In this document: one piece after another, positions 8,701 through 17,842 of the stretch
Position numbering within the stretch: position 1 is the first letter of the stretch
Layout of the letters: each line of letters opens with the position of its first letter
Assembly (NCBI RefSeq): GCF_030403435.1
Contig: NZ_JAUEPH010000002.1
Coordinates: 372,001 to 436,000 of the forward strand
DNA: 64,000 nt
DNA from: Algoriphagus sediminis
GTDB lineage: Bacteria > Bacteroidota > Bacteroidia > Cytophagales > Cyclobacteriaceae
Direction: 5' to 3'
Made by a program: the position numbers and the translations under genes
Notes under the pieces: generated by a model
What the model was told of the DNA's origin: nothing
Database searches by the model: none
What the model saw: only the letters and a program-made list of their open reading frames with translations

Positions 8701-8741
8701 GAAATAGAAAAGGCATCCTTTGTGGATGCCTTTTCTATTTC
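8701..8741. terminator. Long perfect hairpin terminator
   Basis: An 18-base perfect stem (GAAATAGAAAAGGCATCC and its complement) surrounds a 5-base loop. It lies directly after the M14 carboxypeptidase gene on the minus strand and ahead of the DUF2254 gene, insulating the two. Confidence 0.88.
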
Positions 8742-8777
8742 GAATAAGAATGAAAATGAGAAAGCCCATTTTAGTGC

Positions 8778-11321
8778 TTAATCCATCTGATTTCCAAAGA
8801 AGATGGCATTGAACAAAAGCTTATTGGTTCCAAACCAGGTTCCTCTGAAAACTGGGTTATCGAAGAAGTGAATCACCCGACCACCTCCTGAAGGTGAGAT
8901 GATGATACTTGAGCTTTCCTTTAGCCTTTCCAAGTTTGTATCAGAAATATAGCCTCCTAAATAAGGTTCATCTGCGTAGCGCACTGGTGTGAGATATTTA
9001 TTTTGGCTCGGCTGGATAAATATACTTGTGTTCCGATAAACAGGTAAAGTATTTCTCTGGTAGCCATAGGCTATCGGATGAGTGAGATCAAGTTCAGCCA
9101 TATATATGCTTCCGCCTACTGCTTTCGCTCCCTCGAAATTTCGTCTATCTGCGAAGGGTAATTCTTTAGGATCATCTGGAAGATCCTCGATTTCTACGGG
9201 TTTTTCCTTAGTAATCCCTTCTCTTTGTAACCAAAGGCTTGCGCTACCTATTGAGATTACCGTGCCACCTCTGCTTACCCAATCCTTAAAGTGTTCGACA
9301 AAGCGATCAGAAAGGCCTGAATAATTACCTGCGGGTAGAATTACTGTATTGTAGTCGAATAGGTTTATTCTGCCCAAAGCATCCGTATCAACTTTCGTGA
9401 TGGGCATACCTAGTTGATTATCTGTCAAATACCAAATGGCGCCTGCATCGTAGGATGAAACACCGTTTCCGACAGGCATAAGCACTTTCGGCATTTCTAG
9501 TGCACCTACCAAATTTGATCCTAGATCAATGCCTTTCAGGTTAAGTCCCGTGTTAGTGGCATAAACTTTCTGATGGGTTTCTCTGGCCACTTTTTCCAGT
9601 GAGGCCAGAACTTCTTCATTTGACTTTTGCTGAAAGCCCATAGGAATCATGAGTGTTCCTGCGGGGAAATCCACTGGGCCTTCATGGGTTTCAGAAGTAA
9701 ATGGCCTGTTCACCTGCTCGACATGTATTCCTTCTTTCTGTGCATGGTAAAGGAATTTTGGTGCATAATAATCTGACCAATCAATTAAATATGCGTATGC
9801 ATCTCCCTCAGGGAATGCATGTGATTCAAAATCGATAGATTCAACCAGTTCTCCTCTGCTCCCTCCACCGTTTTCGGCGAAAGGCATTCCATAAGCCGCG
9901 GCCATGGTCCATGCAGAAGCATCATAAAAAACAGAATCGGCAAATTCTCCCACATACTCAAACATGGTTCGGACCATTCTATATTGTGGTTGTTCAGTAG
10001 GGACAATCCAAGATTGTCCGGCTTTATATTCAACCCCGCCGACAGTCTTATCAGCAGTATTTTCATATACTTCAATCTGATGATCCATTAGGAACTTCAC
10101 GAAAAGAACATTTCTATTTGGATCGTATTGGTCACCAAACAGATAGTTTTTCACAGATGAGCTGCGAGCCTCGGATAGTGCGGTATCAAAAAACTCCCTT
10201 AGATATTCATTCATATACTCTCGGTTATCGAGGGCCGCTTCCATTGTTGCCAGTGAATTGACCACATGATTCCGAATAGTAAAAGCAAAAGTTATTTCTC
10301 CTCTTTGACTTTCCTGTACATGACCACGGCTGCTTGCCGTTTCGAATACAAGGCCTAGGCCTCCCTGAATATCGGGATAGGTGGAACCATAACCTGGGTA
10401 GCTGTTGTCAAAAACTTCTTTCGTCCAGTAGAGGCTCTTAATTTCGTTCATGTATTTCTCAAAATACTTTGCGAAGCGAACATTGATATCGTCGTAATTC
10501 TTTCGTGGAACGACCGGGTTCTCACTGCCGTATGGTTTCGTGGGTTCAAAGAAATAGGTGCTATTCGTTCCCATTTCATGAAAATCGGTCGTGACATTTG
10601 GGTACCATTCGTGATACCACTCTACTTTGGATTGAGTTTCTGGATGTGCCAAAGGCAGCCAATCTCTATTCAGGTCGAACCAATAATGATTCGTACGACC
10701 TCGAGGCCAAGCCTCGTTATGTTCTCGATCTGCTGGATCCGCTACAGGTGGAAATCCCTTGTTACTATTTGCCCAAAGGCTATGTCGATCCCTGCCATCA
10801 GGGTTCAATGTCGGATCAATATGAACGACTGCATTATCCAGCAAATTTTTCGCAAGATCAGACTCAGAAGCCAACAGCCAATAGGCTGTTAGCATAGCAG
10901 CCTCAGCAGATGAAGGCTCATTTCCATGTACCCCATAACCTAGATGAATGATTGATGGCATTTCTGAAATATCGGGCATTTCGGCTCTAGGGTCTGCGAG
11001 CTGTACCTGCTTCAGTCTGATCTCCTCCAATGAATTCATGTTGGATTCATTGGAAATAGTAAGAATGACTTTTGGTCTCAACTCATGGGATTGTCCGATT
11101 ACTATAAGTTCAGCCATAGGACTTAACTCATCTAGCTTTTCAAAATACTTGACAATCAAGTCGTATCTGGTGTGCCATTCTCCAATTTCATATCCTAAGA
11201 AATCAGAAGGGGAGGGAACATTGTTTTTAAAAGTTTCTCCTGGGAAATAATACTCCTCTTGAGAGAAAACTAAAGATATGGATACCAAAAAGGCAAAAAC
11301 AAAGAGTAGTGATTTTTTCAT
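8778..11321 (-). CDS. Secreted M14 family zinc carboxypeptidase (large form)
   Basis: An 847-residue exported enzyme with a signal peptide (ends near LVFSQEE). The M14 zinc site is visible: H132 and E135 in the HGNEP motif and H248 in TDFHEMG. NPDGRDRHSLW and FDLNRDWLPL are the substrate-pocket segments usual in the family. The ~450 residues after the catalytic domain include a glutamine-amidotransferase-like fold (VILPAGNYSGLSDRFVEHFKDWVSRGG), a combination common in Bacteroidota M14 proteins. Predicted role: periplasmic or extracellular removal of C-terminal residues from peptides. It is a single gene with its own hairpin terminator. Confidence 0.92.
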   Translation of the reverse strand: MKKSLLFVFAFLVSISLVFSQEEYYFPGETFKNNVPSPSDFLGYEIGEWHTRYDLIVKYFEKLDELSPMAELIVIGQSHELRPKVILTISNESNMNSLEEIRLKQVQLADPRAEMPDISEMPSIIHLGYGVHGNEPSSAEAAMLTAYWLLASESDLAKNLLDNAVVHIDPTLNPDGRDRHSLWANSNKGFPPVADPADREHNEAWPRGRTNHYWFDLNRDWLPLAHPETQSKVEWYHEWYPNVTTDFHEMGTNSTYFFEPTKPYGSENPVVPRKNYDDINVRFAKYFEKYMNEIKSLYWTKEVFDNSYPGYGSTYPDIQGGLGLVFETASSRGHVQESQRGEITFAFTIRNHVVNSLATMEAALDNREYMNEYLREFFDTALSEARSSSVKNYLFGDQYDPNRNVLFVKFLMDHQIEVYENTADKTVGGVEYKAGQSWIVPTEQPQYRMVRTMFEYVGEFADSVFYDASAWTMAAAYGMPFAENGGGSRGELVESIDFESHAFPEGDAYAYLIDWSDYYAPKFLYHAQKEGIHVEQVNRPFTSETHEGPVDFPAGTLMIPMGFQQKSNEEVLASLEKVARETHQKVYATNTGLNLKGIDLGSNLVGALEMPKVLMPVGNGVSSYDAGAIWYLTDNQLGMPITKVDTDALGRINLFDYNTVILPAGNYSGLSDRFVEHFKDWVSRGGTVISIGSASLWLQREGITKEKPVEIEDLPDDPKELPFADRRNFEGAKAVGGSIYMAELDLTHPIAYGYQRNTLPVYRNTSIFIQPSQNKYLTPVRYADEPYLGGYISDTNLERLKESSSIIISPSGGGRVIHFFDNPVFRGTWFGTNKLLFNAIFFGNQMD

Positions 11322-11445
11322 AGCCTAATTTGTCACTAAATGATGTAAACTGCCAAGCCCCTCATCAAAAATCCAATACCTATTTCACATTCCTCACATT
11401 TTCAACTATTTTCATTTCCACATAAACTCAAAATCAATTTTCCTT

Positions 11446-12207
11446 ATGAAAAAGATACCCCTTCTTTTAACTTTTGTTCTTATTGGCATCGCAAACTTCA
11501 CAAGTGCTCAGGAACAAACTCCACCTCCAATGAAACCTGAAGCGACAGAGTTTTATACACCAGTACCTCCAAAAATAACTCCAGGAGCCGAAAACAATCT
11601 TCCTCCTTCAGATGCAATAGTTCTTTTTGATGGAAGCGGTTTAGATGCTTTTGTCAGTGCACGCGATGGAGAAAGCCCAGCAGAATGGGTAATTGATAAC
11701 GGTGAACTGGTGGTTCAAAGAGGTAAGGGAGACCTTCAATCCAAAATGGCTTTCGGAGATGCTCAGTATCATGTGGAATGGTCTGCGCCTACAGAGATCG
11801 TAGGAGAAGGACAGGGAAGGGGTAACTCCGGTTTTTTCCTTATGGGATTATATGAGGTCCAGATTTTAGATAGCTATGAGAGTAAAACCTATACAAATGG
11901 TCAAGCAGGAAGTATTTACAAGCAGTATCCACCTTTGGTAAACCCACTTAGGGCTCCAGGGGAATGGAACTATTATGATATAATCTTTAAAGCCCCTCGC
12001 TTCGATGAAAATGGGATGCTTACCTCACCTGCTACGGTAACGGTTCTAATCAATGGAGTATTGGTTCAAAATAATGTGATTCTCAGGGGCCCTACAGAAT
12101 ATATCGGAATACCGAACTACAAGGCACATGCCGAGAAGCTGCCTATCAAATTGCAGGATCATGGTAATCCCGTAAGATTCAGAAATATTTGGGTCAGACC
12201 CTTGTAA
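11446..12207 (+). CDS. DUF1080 protein, 3-keto-disaccharide hydrolase type
   Basis: A 253-residue exported protein with a signal peptide ending near TSAQEQ and a short Pro-rich linker. The domain starts at AIVLFDGSGLDAFVSA and has the concanavalin-like pattern of DUF1080 (WVIDNGELVVQRGKGDLQSK, GNSGFFLMGLYEVQILDSY, PVRFRNIWVRPL). Members of this family have been shown to cleave 3-keto-glycosides. It is 63 bases upstream of a Gfo/Idh/MocA oxidoreductase, a pairing that fits a route in which sugar is oxidised at C3 and the keto-glycoside is then hydrolysed. The exact substrate is unknown. Confidence 0.88.
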   Translation: MKKIPLLLTFVLIGIANFTSAQEQTPPPMKPEATEFYTPVPPKITPGAENNLPPSDAIVLFDGSGLDAFVSARDGESPAEWVIDNGELVVQRGKGDLQSKMAFGDAQYHVEWSAPTEIVGEGQGRGNSGFFLMGLYEVQILDSYESKTYTNGQAGSIYKQYPPLVNPLRAPGEWNYYDIIFKAPRFDENGMLTSPATVTVLINGVLVQNNVILRGPTEYIGIPNYKAHAEKLPIKLQDHGNPVRFRNIWVRPL

Positions 12208-12270
12208 GAACGATATCAGTGGATTTTGCTGACCTTTTTACTCTTTCTCTAATTTTAAAACCTTCATAAA

Positions 12271-13611
12271 ATGTCCTCAAGAAGAAAATTTTTACAAAAC
12301 ACGATGCTCCTCGGTGCTGGTTTGAGTCTCCCTGGCGCACTGACTGCCAGTGACTTCGGCACCTTTACCAGAAAAGTTAAACCCTCGGATCAATTGAATT
12401 TTGGAGTAATAGGGTGCAATGGCATGGGATGGTCAAATATGAATGCCCATTTACAACTTCCAGAAGTAAACTGTGTCGCTTTGGCAGATGTGGACCAAAG
12501 TGTTTTGGACAGAAGAACTGAGGATGTTTATAAACTGAGAAATACCAGACCAAAGCAATACACAGACTACAGAAAATTGCTCGAAGACCCGGATATCGAT
12601 GCTGTCATAATTGGGACTCCGGACCATTGGCATTGCCTTACCATGGTGGATGCTGTCTCAGCCGGAAAGGATGTTTATGTGGAGAAACCAATTGCGAACA
12701 CCATCGAAGAATGTCAAATAATGGTTGCCGCTCAGGAGCGATACGGTAAGGTAGTTCAGGTGGGACAATGGCAGCGTTCTGGATCTCAATACGCTCAGGC
12801 TATAGATTACGTGAACTCCGGCAAGCTTGGTCAAATACGATTGGTGAAGTGCTGGGCTTATCAGGGCTGGATGAATCCGGTCGACGTAGTACCCAATGGA
12901 ACCCCTCCACCTGGAGTAGATTACAACATGTGGCTAGGCCCGGCTCCCATGCGACCATTCAATCGAAATAGGTTTCATTTTACCTTTAGGTGGTTTTGGG
13001 ACTATGCGGGTGGACTAATGACTGATTGGGGAGTTCATGAAATTGATATTGCTTTATACGCAATGGGTGTATCCGCCCCGAAATCAGTTATGGCTTCTGG
13101 GGGAAAGTTTGCTTATCCAGATGATGCATCAGAAACTCCTGATACGCTGCAGACTGTCTATGAGTATGATGGCTTTAACATGCTTTGGGAGCATGCAACG
13201 GGTATAGATGGCGGAAACTATGGGACCACGGAAGGGATTGCTTTCATAGGCAACAATGCGACCTTAGTGGTAAACAGAGGGGGCTGGAAAGTAATCCCAG
13301 AGACCAAGAATGTGGACGGTGAGCGAGTTGCTTTAATCGAAGAGGTTCCTCATACCCGGCCCGAAGGGAATGCTTTGGGACTACACGCTCAGAACTTTGT
13401 AGATGCTATCAAAGCACAAGATCATAGCATGTTGCACTGTGGTATCCAAACAGGGTCTATTGCAGCCATTAATGCACAGATGGGAAATATTGCCTATAAA
13501 ACAGGGGAGAAAATCTATTGGGAAGCAGACAAAAATCGCTTTACAAGTTCAAAAGCAAATGCTCTAATGAAGGCTCAATACAATAATGGTTGGAAGTTAC
13601 CCAAAGTGTAA
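12271..13611 (+). CDS. Gfo/Idh/MocA-family oxidoreductase with twin-arginine signal
   Basis: A 446-residue NAD(P)-dependent dehydrogenase. The N-terminus SRRKFLQNTMLLGAGLSLPG is a Tat-type signal, so the folded, cofactor-loaded enzyme is exported. The Rossmann domain follows (LNFGVIGCNGMGWSN), then the family motif DVYVEKPIANTIEEC with the catalytic-region EKP. The C-terminal alpha/beta domain contains WFWDYAGGLMTDWGVHEIDIAL, typical of the exported Bacteroidota/Planctomycetota subfamily. It is encoded just after the DUF1080 hydrolase, which suggests joint work on 3-keto sugars. The next gene follows 55 bases later. Confidence 0.92.
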   Translation: MSSRRKFLQNTMLLGAGLSLPGALTASDFGTFTRKVKPSDQLNFGVIGCNGMGWSNMNAHLQLPEVNCVALADVDQSVLDRRTEDVYKLRNTRPKQYTDYRKLLEDPDIDAVIIGTPDHWHCLTMVDAVSAGKDVYVEKPIANTIEECQIMVAAQERYGKVVQVGQWQRSGSQYAQAIDYVNSGKLGQIRLVKCWAYQGWMNPVDVVPNGTPPPGVDYNMWLGPAPMRPFNRNRFHFTFRWFWDYAGGLMTDWGVHEIDIALYAMGVSAPKSVMASGGKFAYPDDASETPDTLQTVYEYDGFNMLWEHATGIDGGNYGTTEGIAFIGNNATLVVNRGGWKVIPETKNVDGERVALIEEVPHTRPEGNALGLHAQNFVDAIKAQDHSMLHCGIQTGSIAAINAQMGNIAYKTGEKIYWEADKNRFTSSKANALMKAQYNNGWKLPKV

Positions 13612-13665
13612 ATTAGACTTTAAATGAAGGCGATCAGGATTCAAATGAATGCTATTTTCATCCGC

Positions 13666-14886
13666 ATGAAATTAGCCCCGTTGGTTTTTTTAATTCTTTT
13701 ATTCGCCTGCAAATCTAGTCAGCAGTGGGAAGGTCAGGGGCCTATCCAGGTAGTTGCGACTGAAAACAAAGAGGTTTCATTTCAGGAAAAACAGGTATTC
13801 CGAACACCCTCCGGAGTTCATTTTTCCAATGACTTTGAAGGGGCAAGACTGAACGGGGTGGAGCAAGTCAATGACACTTTGTTTCGATTAGAAATACTCC
13901 CCGAGAACACACCGATTAACCCAAGCCCATGGTATGCCTTTAAGCTTTGGTCTGAAGGACCAAAGAATTTATGGTTAGAATTTACTTATGGAGAAACTGG
14001 CTTTCATCGCTATTACCCAAAAGTAAGTCAGGACGGAATTGAGTTTTATTTGGTGGATTCATTAGACTTTATTTCAGAAGGAGAGCGACCAAAAACAGCT
14101 ATGCTCAAAGTTAAATCTGGAACAGATACTCTTTGGGTGGCAGCTCAGGACCTGGTGGGAACTCATGATGTGGAAGCCTGGAAAGATGAATTAGAAAAGC
14201 TTAGCTTCGTTTCTACTCAGGTAATCGGGAAAAGCACACAAGGAAGAAATCTGGAGGTATTAAAAATCGGACGTGCTGAGGATAAAGAAATGCTTATGGT
14301 GATTTCTCAGCAGCACCCACCTGAAGTGACAGGCTATTTAGCCATGAAGGCTTTTGTGGAAACTATTATTGAAGATTCACCAGAAGCTGAAAAATTCAGA
14401 AGTAAGTATAACCTGTATTTGATGCCGCAAATGAATCCAGATGGAGTGGCTAATGGCCACTGGAGGCATAATGTAGGTGGAGTTGATACCAACAGAGATT
14501 GGGTGAATTTAAATCAGCCTGAGGTTCAAGCTTTGACGCGCTTTATGGAATCAAAAGTGGAGGAAACTGGTGGCCAATTTATTTTTGCAGCAGATTTTCA
14601 TTCTACCTGGGAGGATATTTTTTACACCATAAATGAGGACCTAAAAGGGAATAGGCCAGGTTTGATCCCTAAGCTTATTAAGAGATCCTCCAAAAAAATC
14701 CCAGATTATGTTCCAAACATACGTCCGACAGAGACAAACCAAAGAAGTGTGACTTCGAATAGTTACTTTTTCTTTGTCCATGGAGCAGAAAGTATGACTT
14801 TCGAAGTGGGAGATAATACCCCAAGGGATTTGATTCGGCAAAAAGGAGAATCCACCGCACGAACTTTGATGAAAATATTAAAATGA
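13666..14886 (+). CDS. M14 family carboxypeptidase-like lipoprotein
   Basis: A 406-residue protein counted from the Met at 13666, where MKLAPLVFLILLFACKSS forms a proper SPII signal. An in-frame ATG at 13624 adds 14 residues and would spoil it. An N-terminal beta-domain of about 170 residues (cytosolic-carboxypeptidase-like) precedes the M14 catalytic domain. Zinc-site text is QHPPEVTGYLA (H and E) and ADFHSTWEDI (H), with MNPDGVANGHWRHN and GVDTNRDW between them. The sequence ends in TFEVGDNTPRDLI, which may hold the catalytic Glu. It is on the same strand as the DUF1080/oxidoreductase pair and probably forms an operon with them. A terminator stem starts in its own stop codon. Confidence 0.88.
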   Translation: MKLAPLVFLILLFACKSSQQWEGQGPIQVVATENKEVSFQEKQVFRTPSGVHFSNDFEGARLNGVEQVNDTLFRLEILPENTPINPSPWYAFKLWSEGPKNLWLEFTYGETGFHRYYPKVSQDGIEFYLVDSLDFISEGERPKTAMLKVKSGTDTLWVAAQDLVGTHDVEAWKDELEKLSFVSTQVIGKSTQGRNLEVLKIGRAEDKEMLMVISQQHPPEVTGYLAMKAFVETIIEDSPEAEKFRSKYNLYLMPQMNPDGVANGHWRHNVGGVDTNRDWVNLNQPEVQALTRFMESKVEETGGQFIFAADFHSTWEDIFYTINEDLKGNRPGLIPKLIKRSSKKIPDYVPNIRPTETNQRSVTSNSYFFFVHGAESMTFEVGDNTPRDLIRQKGESTARTLMKILK

Positions 14887-14925
14887 TCCTACTCAGAAGA
14901 GGCACTTCCAAATAGGATCATTTTT
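14881..14925 (+). terminator. Terminator after the M14 lipoprotein gene
   Basis: Arms AAATGATCCTA and TAGGATCATTT pair perfectly around a 21-base loop that itself contains a small GAAG/CTTC stem; the T run follows. The left arm overlaps the stop codon. Confidence 0.75.
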
Positions 14926-14954
14926 AATTAATGGCCAGAAAACCGGCTGGATTT

Positions 14955-15365
14955 TTATTCTACTGTAATAGTTATGGTCTTACTCATTTCTTTACCATAG
15001 GATGCATGAAAGCCATCGGCAAACTGAAGCGTGAGTGTATGGGTTCCTGGTGCTAAAGTGATATCCTCTGTCACTGTTTGGCCTCCGCCATAATGAATAT
15101 TCTTATCATCAGCGGGTACTACTTCACCTTTTTCCAACCAACTTCCATCGATAATTAAATGGTGATGACCTTTGCCTTCATTTACTGCTCCTGCTGGTTC
15201 TACTTCCATTCCAGTGACACCCATCTCTACTTTGAACGGAGAAGTTACTGTATCGCCATCACTAAGATTTACAAAATATACTCCCTTTTCTTCTCCACCG
15301 CCACAGGAGGTCATGAGAGAAACGAGCATTACAAGTACGAATAATTTGGTGATTGATTTTAGCAT
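14955..15365 (-). CDS. DUF4399 domain lipoprotein
   Basis: A 136-residue lipoprotein with the lipobox MTSCGG. The mature part (GVYFVNLSDGDTVTSPFKVEMGVTG, GKGHHHLIIDG, GTHTLTLQFADGFHASYG) fits DUF4399 over its full length. Two histidine-rich stretches (HHH in the middle and H in ADGFHASYG) could bind a metal, but that is inference. The function is unknown. It lies convergent to the M14 lipoprotein gene and is followed upstream by the cyclase gene on the same strand, 161 bases away. Confidence 0.88.
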   Translation of the reverse strand: MLKSITKLFVLVMLVSLMTSCGGGEEKGVYFVNLSDGDTVTSPFKVEMGVTGMEVEPAGAVNEGKGHHHLIIDGSWLEKGEVVPADDKNIHYGGGQTVTEDITLAPGTHTLTLQFADGFHASYGKEMSKTITITVE

Positions 15366-15526
15366 GATTTGAACTTAATTTCGATTTGATTTAAATAGCC
15401 CCTAATGGACCATATATTCTTAATAATAAAAATAAGAGATGAATGGTTCGAAAACTAGTATTTCCTTGACTGTCCATTGGGAATTACTTTCACTTTGATA
15501 AAAATGGGTGCTTCACCCAAAAGGTA

Positions 15527-16360
15527 CTATTGGGGTACTTTCCCAGCAATAATCCGGAGTGGGCCTCCACTTCCATTTTTTATTTTCATGGGTAATGCCA
15601 AAATATAAACTTCACTTTCCGCGTTGAGCTGTTCCAGATTCGCCACATTTTCAAAGCCTGGAATATTTGCTCCCATAAGAATTTGATGGGCGATGAAATC
15701 AGCAGACTGACCGTAATCTAAACTTGGGGTATCTATTCCCACCGCTTTTATTTTTTTGTTGACAAGCAATTTTGCAGCTTCCTCTGAAATTCCAGGAAAA
15801 TGTAATTCGGGAATAGCTTCGTCTCCCTTTTTACTTGTACCAAAATACTTTTCACGATCTGGATAGAACTTTCCATATCCAGTTTTGAATATTATAATTC
15901 GGTCTTCTTCCAGCGAACCATTTTCTTTTTCCCAATCCAGGATGTCTTTTGCACTTATAAGGTAATCCCTATCCTGAAGGGCATTTGTTGACACGTCAAT
16001 AATTTCAGCCTTCCCAATTAAGCGATCTAAGGGGATTTGACTTACCGTCTGCTTTCCCTTTGCAAAATGAATCGGCGCATCCAAATGAGTACCGCCATGC
16101 TCAGGAGTGGACAAGGAGTAGGATGAATAGAAATACCCAAATTCTGTCATTCCATAGGCATCCTCTTTATGCTCGAAATCAGTTGGATTATTAGGCCAGT
16201 AAAGGGTAGTTGAATCGAAAGAATGGGTAAGGTCTATCCACTCCATATTCTCCAAGGAGAAGGGTTTGACCACGGTTTCACTTTTCTTTGAAAAAGTACA
16301 TGAGAGAATTATTCCTGTAAATAGGATCAGCCAAAGTTGTCCAAAGTGTAGTTTTTTCAT
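15527..16360 (-). CDS. Cyclase family protein (kynurenine-formamidase fold), lipoprotein
   Basis: A 277-residue exported protein. The N-terminus MKKLHFGQLWLILFTGIILSCTF gives an SPII cleavage site. The metal-binding signature HGGTHLDAPIHF (H-x-G-T-H-x-D-x-P-x-H) is intact, and VGIDTPSLDYGQS provides the later conserved segment. The family hydrolyses amide or lactone bonds, with formylkynurenine hydrolysis as the best-known case, but most lipidated bacterial members have no known substrate. It is 60 bases downstream of a group of small exported proteins, separated by a hairpin, so it is probably transcribed separately. Confidence 0.9.
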   Translation of the reverse strand: MKKLHFGQLWLILFTGIILSCTFSKKSETVVKPFSLENMEWIDLTHSFDSTTLYWPNNPTDFEHKEDAYGMTEFGYFYSSYSLSTPEHGGTHLDAPIHFAKGKQTVSQIPLDRLIGKAEIIDVSTNALQDRDYLISAKDILDWEKENGSLEEDRIIIFKTGYGKFYPDREKYFGTSKKGDEAIPELHFPGISEEAAKLLVNKKIKAVGIDTPSLDYGQSADFIAHQILMGANIPGFENVANLEQLNAESEVYILALPMKIKNGSGGPLRIIAGKVPQ

Positions 16361-16376
16361 AATAATAGAAATAAAA

Positions 16377-16402
16377 AAGCCATCCCAAATTTGAGATGGC
16401 TT
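16377..16402 (-). terminator. Hairpin terminator of the 17.7-16.4 kb gene group
   Basis: The stem AAGCCATC/GATGGCTT with a loop that can pair further (CAAA/TTTG) lies directly after the small exported protein at 16421. Reading on the minus strand it is followed by a T-rich stretch. Confidence 0.8.
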
Positions 16403-16420
16403 AAAGTGTTTTCAATTAAT

Positions 16421-16816
16421 CTAAAAAGCAAGGGCGGCTAAGCCTAATTTACTTTTCAACGGGTTGATGGCTTTAAGAATTTGACCTGAGTATTTTTTAA
16501 ATAAATCACTTCCTAAAAGGTCAGTCAGGAACTTGACTCTTTTATTCTTTAACCCCAAAAAAGCTTCTTTTTTCTCATCGTCAGAAAGCTTGCTTTCATT
16601 CGTTTTCAGAAGATCTGCTACGAAGTCTTTATTATTCGATTCAAGCTTTGATTTCTGATCCGATGAGATGTCCATTCCTTCCGTGTTATTAAGAATATCC
16701 AAAAGGTCTTTAGCCATTCCAAGTTCCTTTGTACTTGGAACTTTAAGACCTTGAGCCTGAGTAGTTCCAATACCCACCAGAAACAAAACTAAGGTTGCTA
16801 ATATGAGTTTTTTCAT
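16421..16816 (-). CDS. Small exported helical protein, tandem paralogue A
   Basis: A 131-residue protein with a signal peptide ending TTQAQG. The mature part is mostly alpha-helical and charged (SDQKSKLESNNKDFVADLLK, GLKNKRVKFLTDLLG). The length and pattern match the adjacent upstream gene (131 residues), with the shared features DQK-x-x-L/K, NN/QN-x-x-F and a terminal KSKLGLAALAF versus KRKYKLATLIL. The two overlap by 4 bases (ATGA), so they are translationally coupled. I do not recognise a named family. Confidence 0.8.
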   Translation of the reverse strand: MKKLILATLVLFLVGIGTTQAQGLKVPSTKELGMAKDLLDILNNTEGMDISSDQKSKLESNNKDFVADLLKTNESKLSDDEKKEAFLGLKNKRVKFLTDLLGSDLFKKYSGQILKAINPLKSKLGLAALAF

Positions 16817-17208
16817 AATATGAGAGTGGCAAGTTTATATTTTCGTTTGAAGGGTCTGATTGATTTTTTTACTTTCTTTTTATACTTTTTTACAACCCCC
16901 GGATCGCCAAAAATTCCTTCTAAGGCCTTGTTGTTTTTCCCAGCTAAGTCCTTTATGGATGATATCTTTTTGTCTTCTGAATCATCCCCCTGTGCGATTT
17001 TAATGACGTTATCAAGAAAGCTTTCGTTTTGCTTTTTGAGCTCTTCTTTTTGGTCATTGTTTAGGCTTAAGTCTCCGGTAGGAATCATGGCGCCAAGCAT
17101 GTCGCTTTTGAATTCTTTCGGGTTAGGTAAAGAAATTTGGGCACTTGAGCTTAGTACTAGAGAGAACATAAGTGCACCTAGGAAAATTAGTTGTTTATAA
17201 AATTTCAT
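16813..17208 (-). CDS. Small exported helical protein, tandem paralogue B
   Basis: A 131-residue protein with a signal peptide ending near LSSSAQI. Its mature part is helical and charged (NNDQKEELKKQNESFLDNVIK) and ends in a strongly basic stretch (KKYKKKVKKSIRPFKRKYK). It overlaps the next gene by 4 bases and resembles it, indicating a tandem duplication with drift. The upstream neighbour, 36 bases away, is a DUF937-like protein, so all three are probably one transcript ending at the 16377 hairpin. The function is unknown. Confidence 0.8.
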   Translation of the reverse strand: MKFYKQLIFLGALMFSLVLSSSAQISLPNPKEFKSDMLGAMIPTGDLSLNNDQKEELKKQNESFLDNVIKIAQGDDSEDKKISSIKDLAGKNNKALEGIFGDPGVVKKYKKKVKKSIRPFKRKYKLATLIL

Positions 17209-17244
17209 ACGCTTTAATTTTTTAATGTGTTTAATTTAAAAATT

Positions 17245-17745
17245 TTACTTGAATAGTCCTTTTCCTAAATCCATTAAACCGCCTAGGTCCATTCCGCCTC
17301 CATTTCCACCTCCCAATAAAGAACCGGCTAAATCTGCTGGATTAACCTTACCTTGATTTCCCTGAAGAGCGGAAACTACAGATGACATAATATCTTCATT
17401 TGCCTGAGGGGCATCATTCACCCGCTTGTTAAAGAAATTCATCAGCATCGGAAGGGCCGCAGAAACGATACTCATAGCCTGCTCTTTGCTGATCCCGAGT
17501 TTTCCTATTAAATCAGTAGCCACATCACCTTGAAGTGCCTGTACTACAGAACTACCCGCATTGGTTTCCTTTCCAGAAAACATCTCCATCAAAGCAGAGG
17601 TATCTCCGGAAGCCACTTTGTTTTGCAAGATGGAACCTAAGCTGCTTTCTAAAGCATTTGCGGTTTTACTTGGGTTGTCCTGATTCATCCCTGCCAACAT
17701 TTCCTGAAGGGGACCATCTGCTGCTTTTAATAATTGATCTAACAT
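17245..17745 (-). CDS. DUF937-like protein
   Basis: A 166-residue protein without a signal peptide. It is helical with repeated small-residue motifs (GSILQNKVASGDTSAL, ALPMLMNFFNKRVNDAP) typical of DUF937/YidB-like proteins, and ends in a glycine-rich tail (LLGGGNGGGMDLGGLMDLG). Its function is unknown. It heads the group that includes the two small exported paralogues. Confidence 0.7.
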   Translation of the reverse strand: MLDQLLKAADGPLQEMLAGMNQDNPSKTANALESSLGSILQNKVASGDTSALMEMFSGKETNAGSSVVQALQGDVATDLIGKLGISKEQAMSIVSAALPMLMNFFNKRVNDAPQANEDIMSSVVSALQGNQGKVNPADLAGSLLGGGNGGGMDLGGLMDLGKGLFK

Positions 17746-17842
17746 ATCACAAAATTTATTTCAAAGTCTAAGATCAACAATTTTTCTATTTAGCCCGAAT
17801 GGATGCAATTAATTCTTTGTTATATCCCAAATATGATTGAGG

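Noticed and set aside
10578..10897. Two overlapping open frames of about 100 codons opposite the M14 gene
   Set aside because: They are shadow frames within a gene with intact zinc-binding motifs.
15159..15372. Two open frames opposite the DUF4399 gene
   Set aside because: They are antisense to a well-supported lipoprotein gene and carry no motif.
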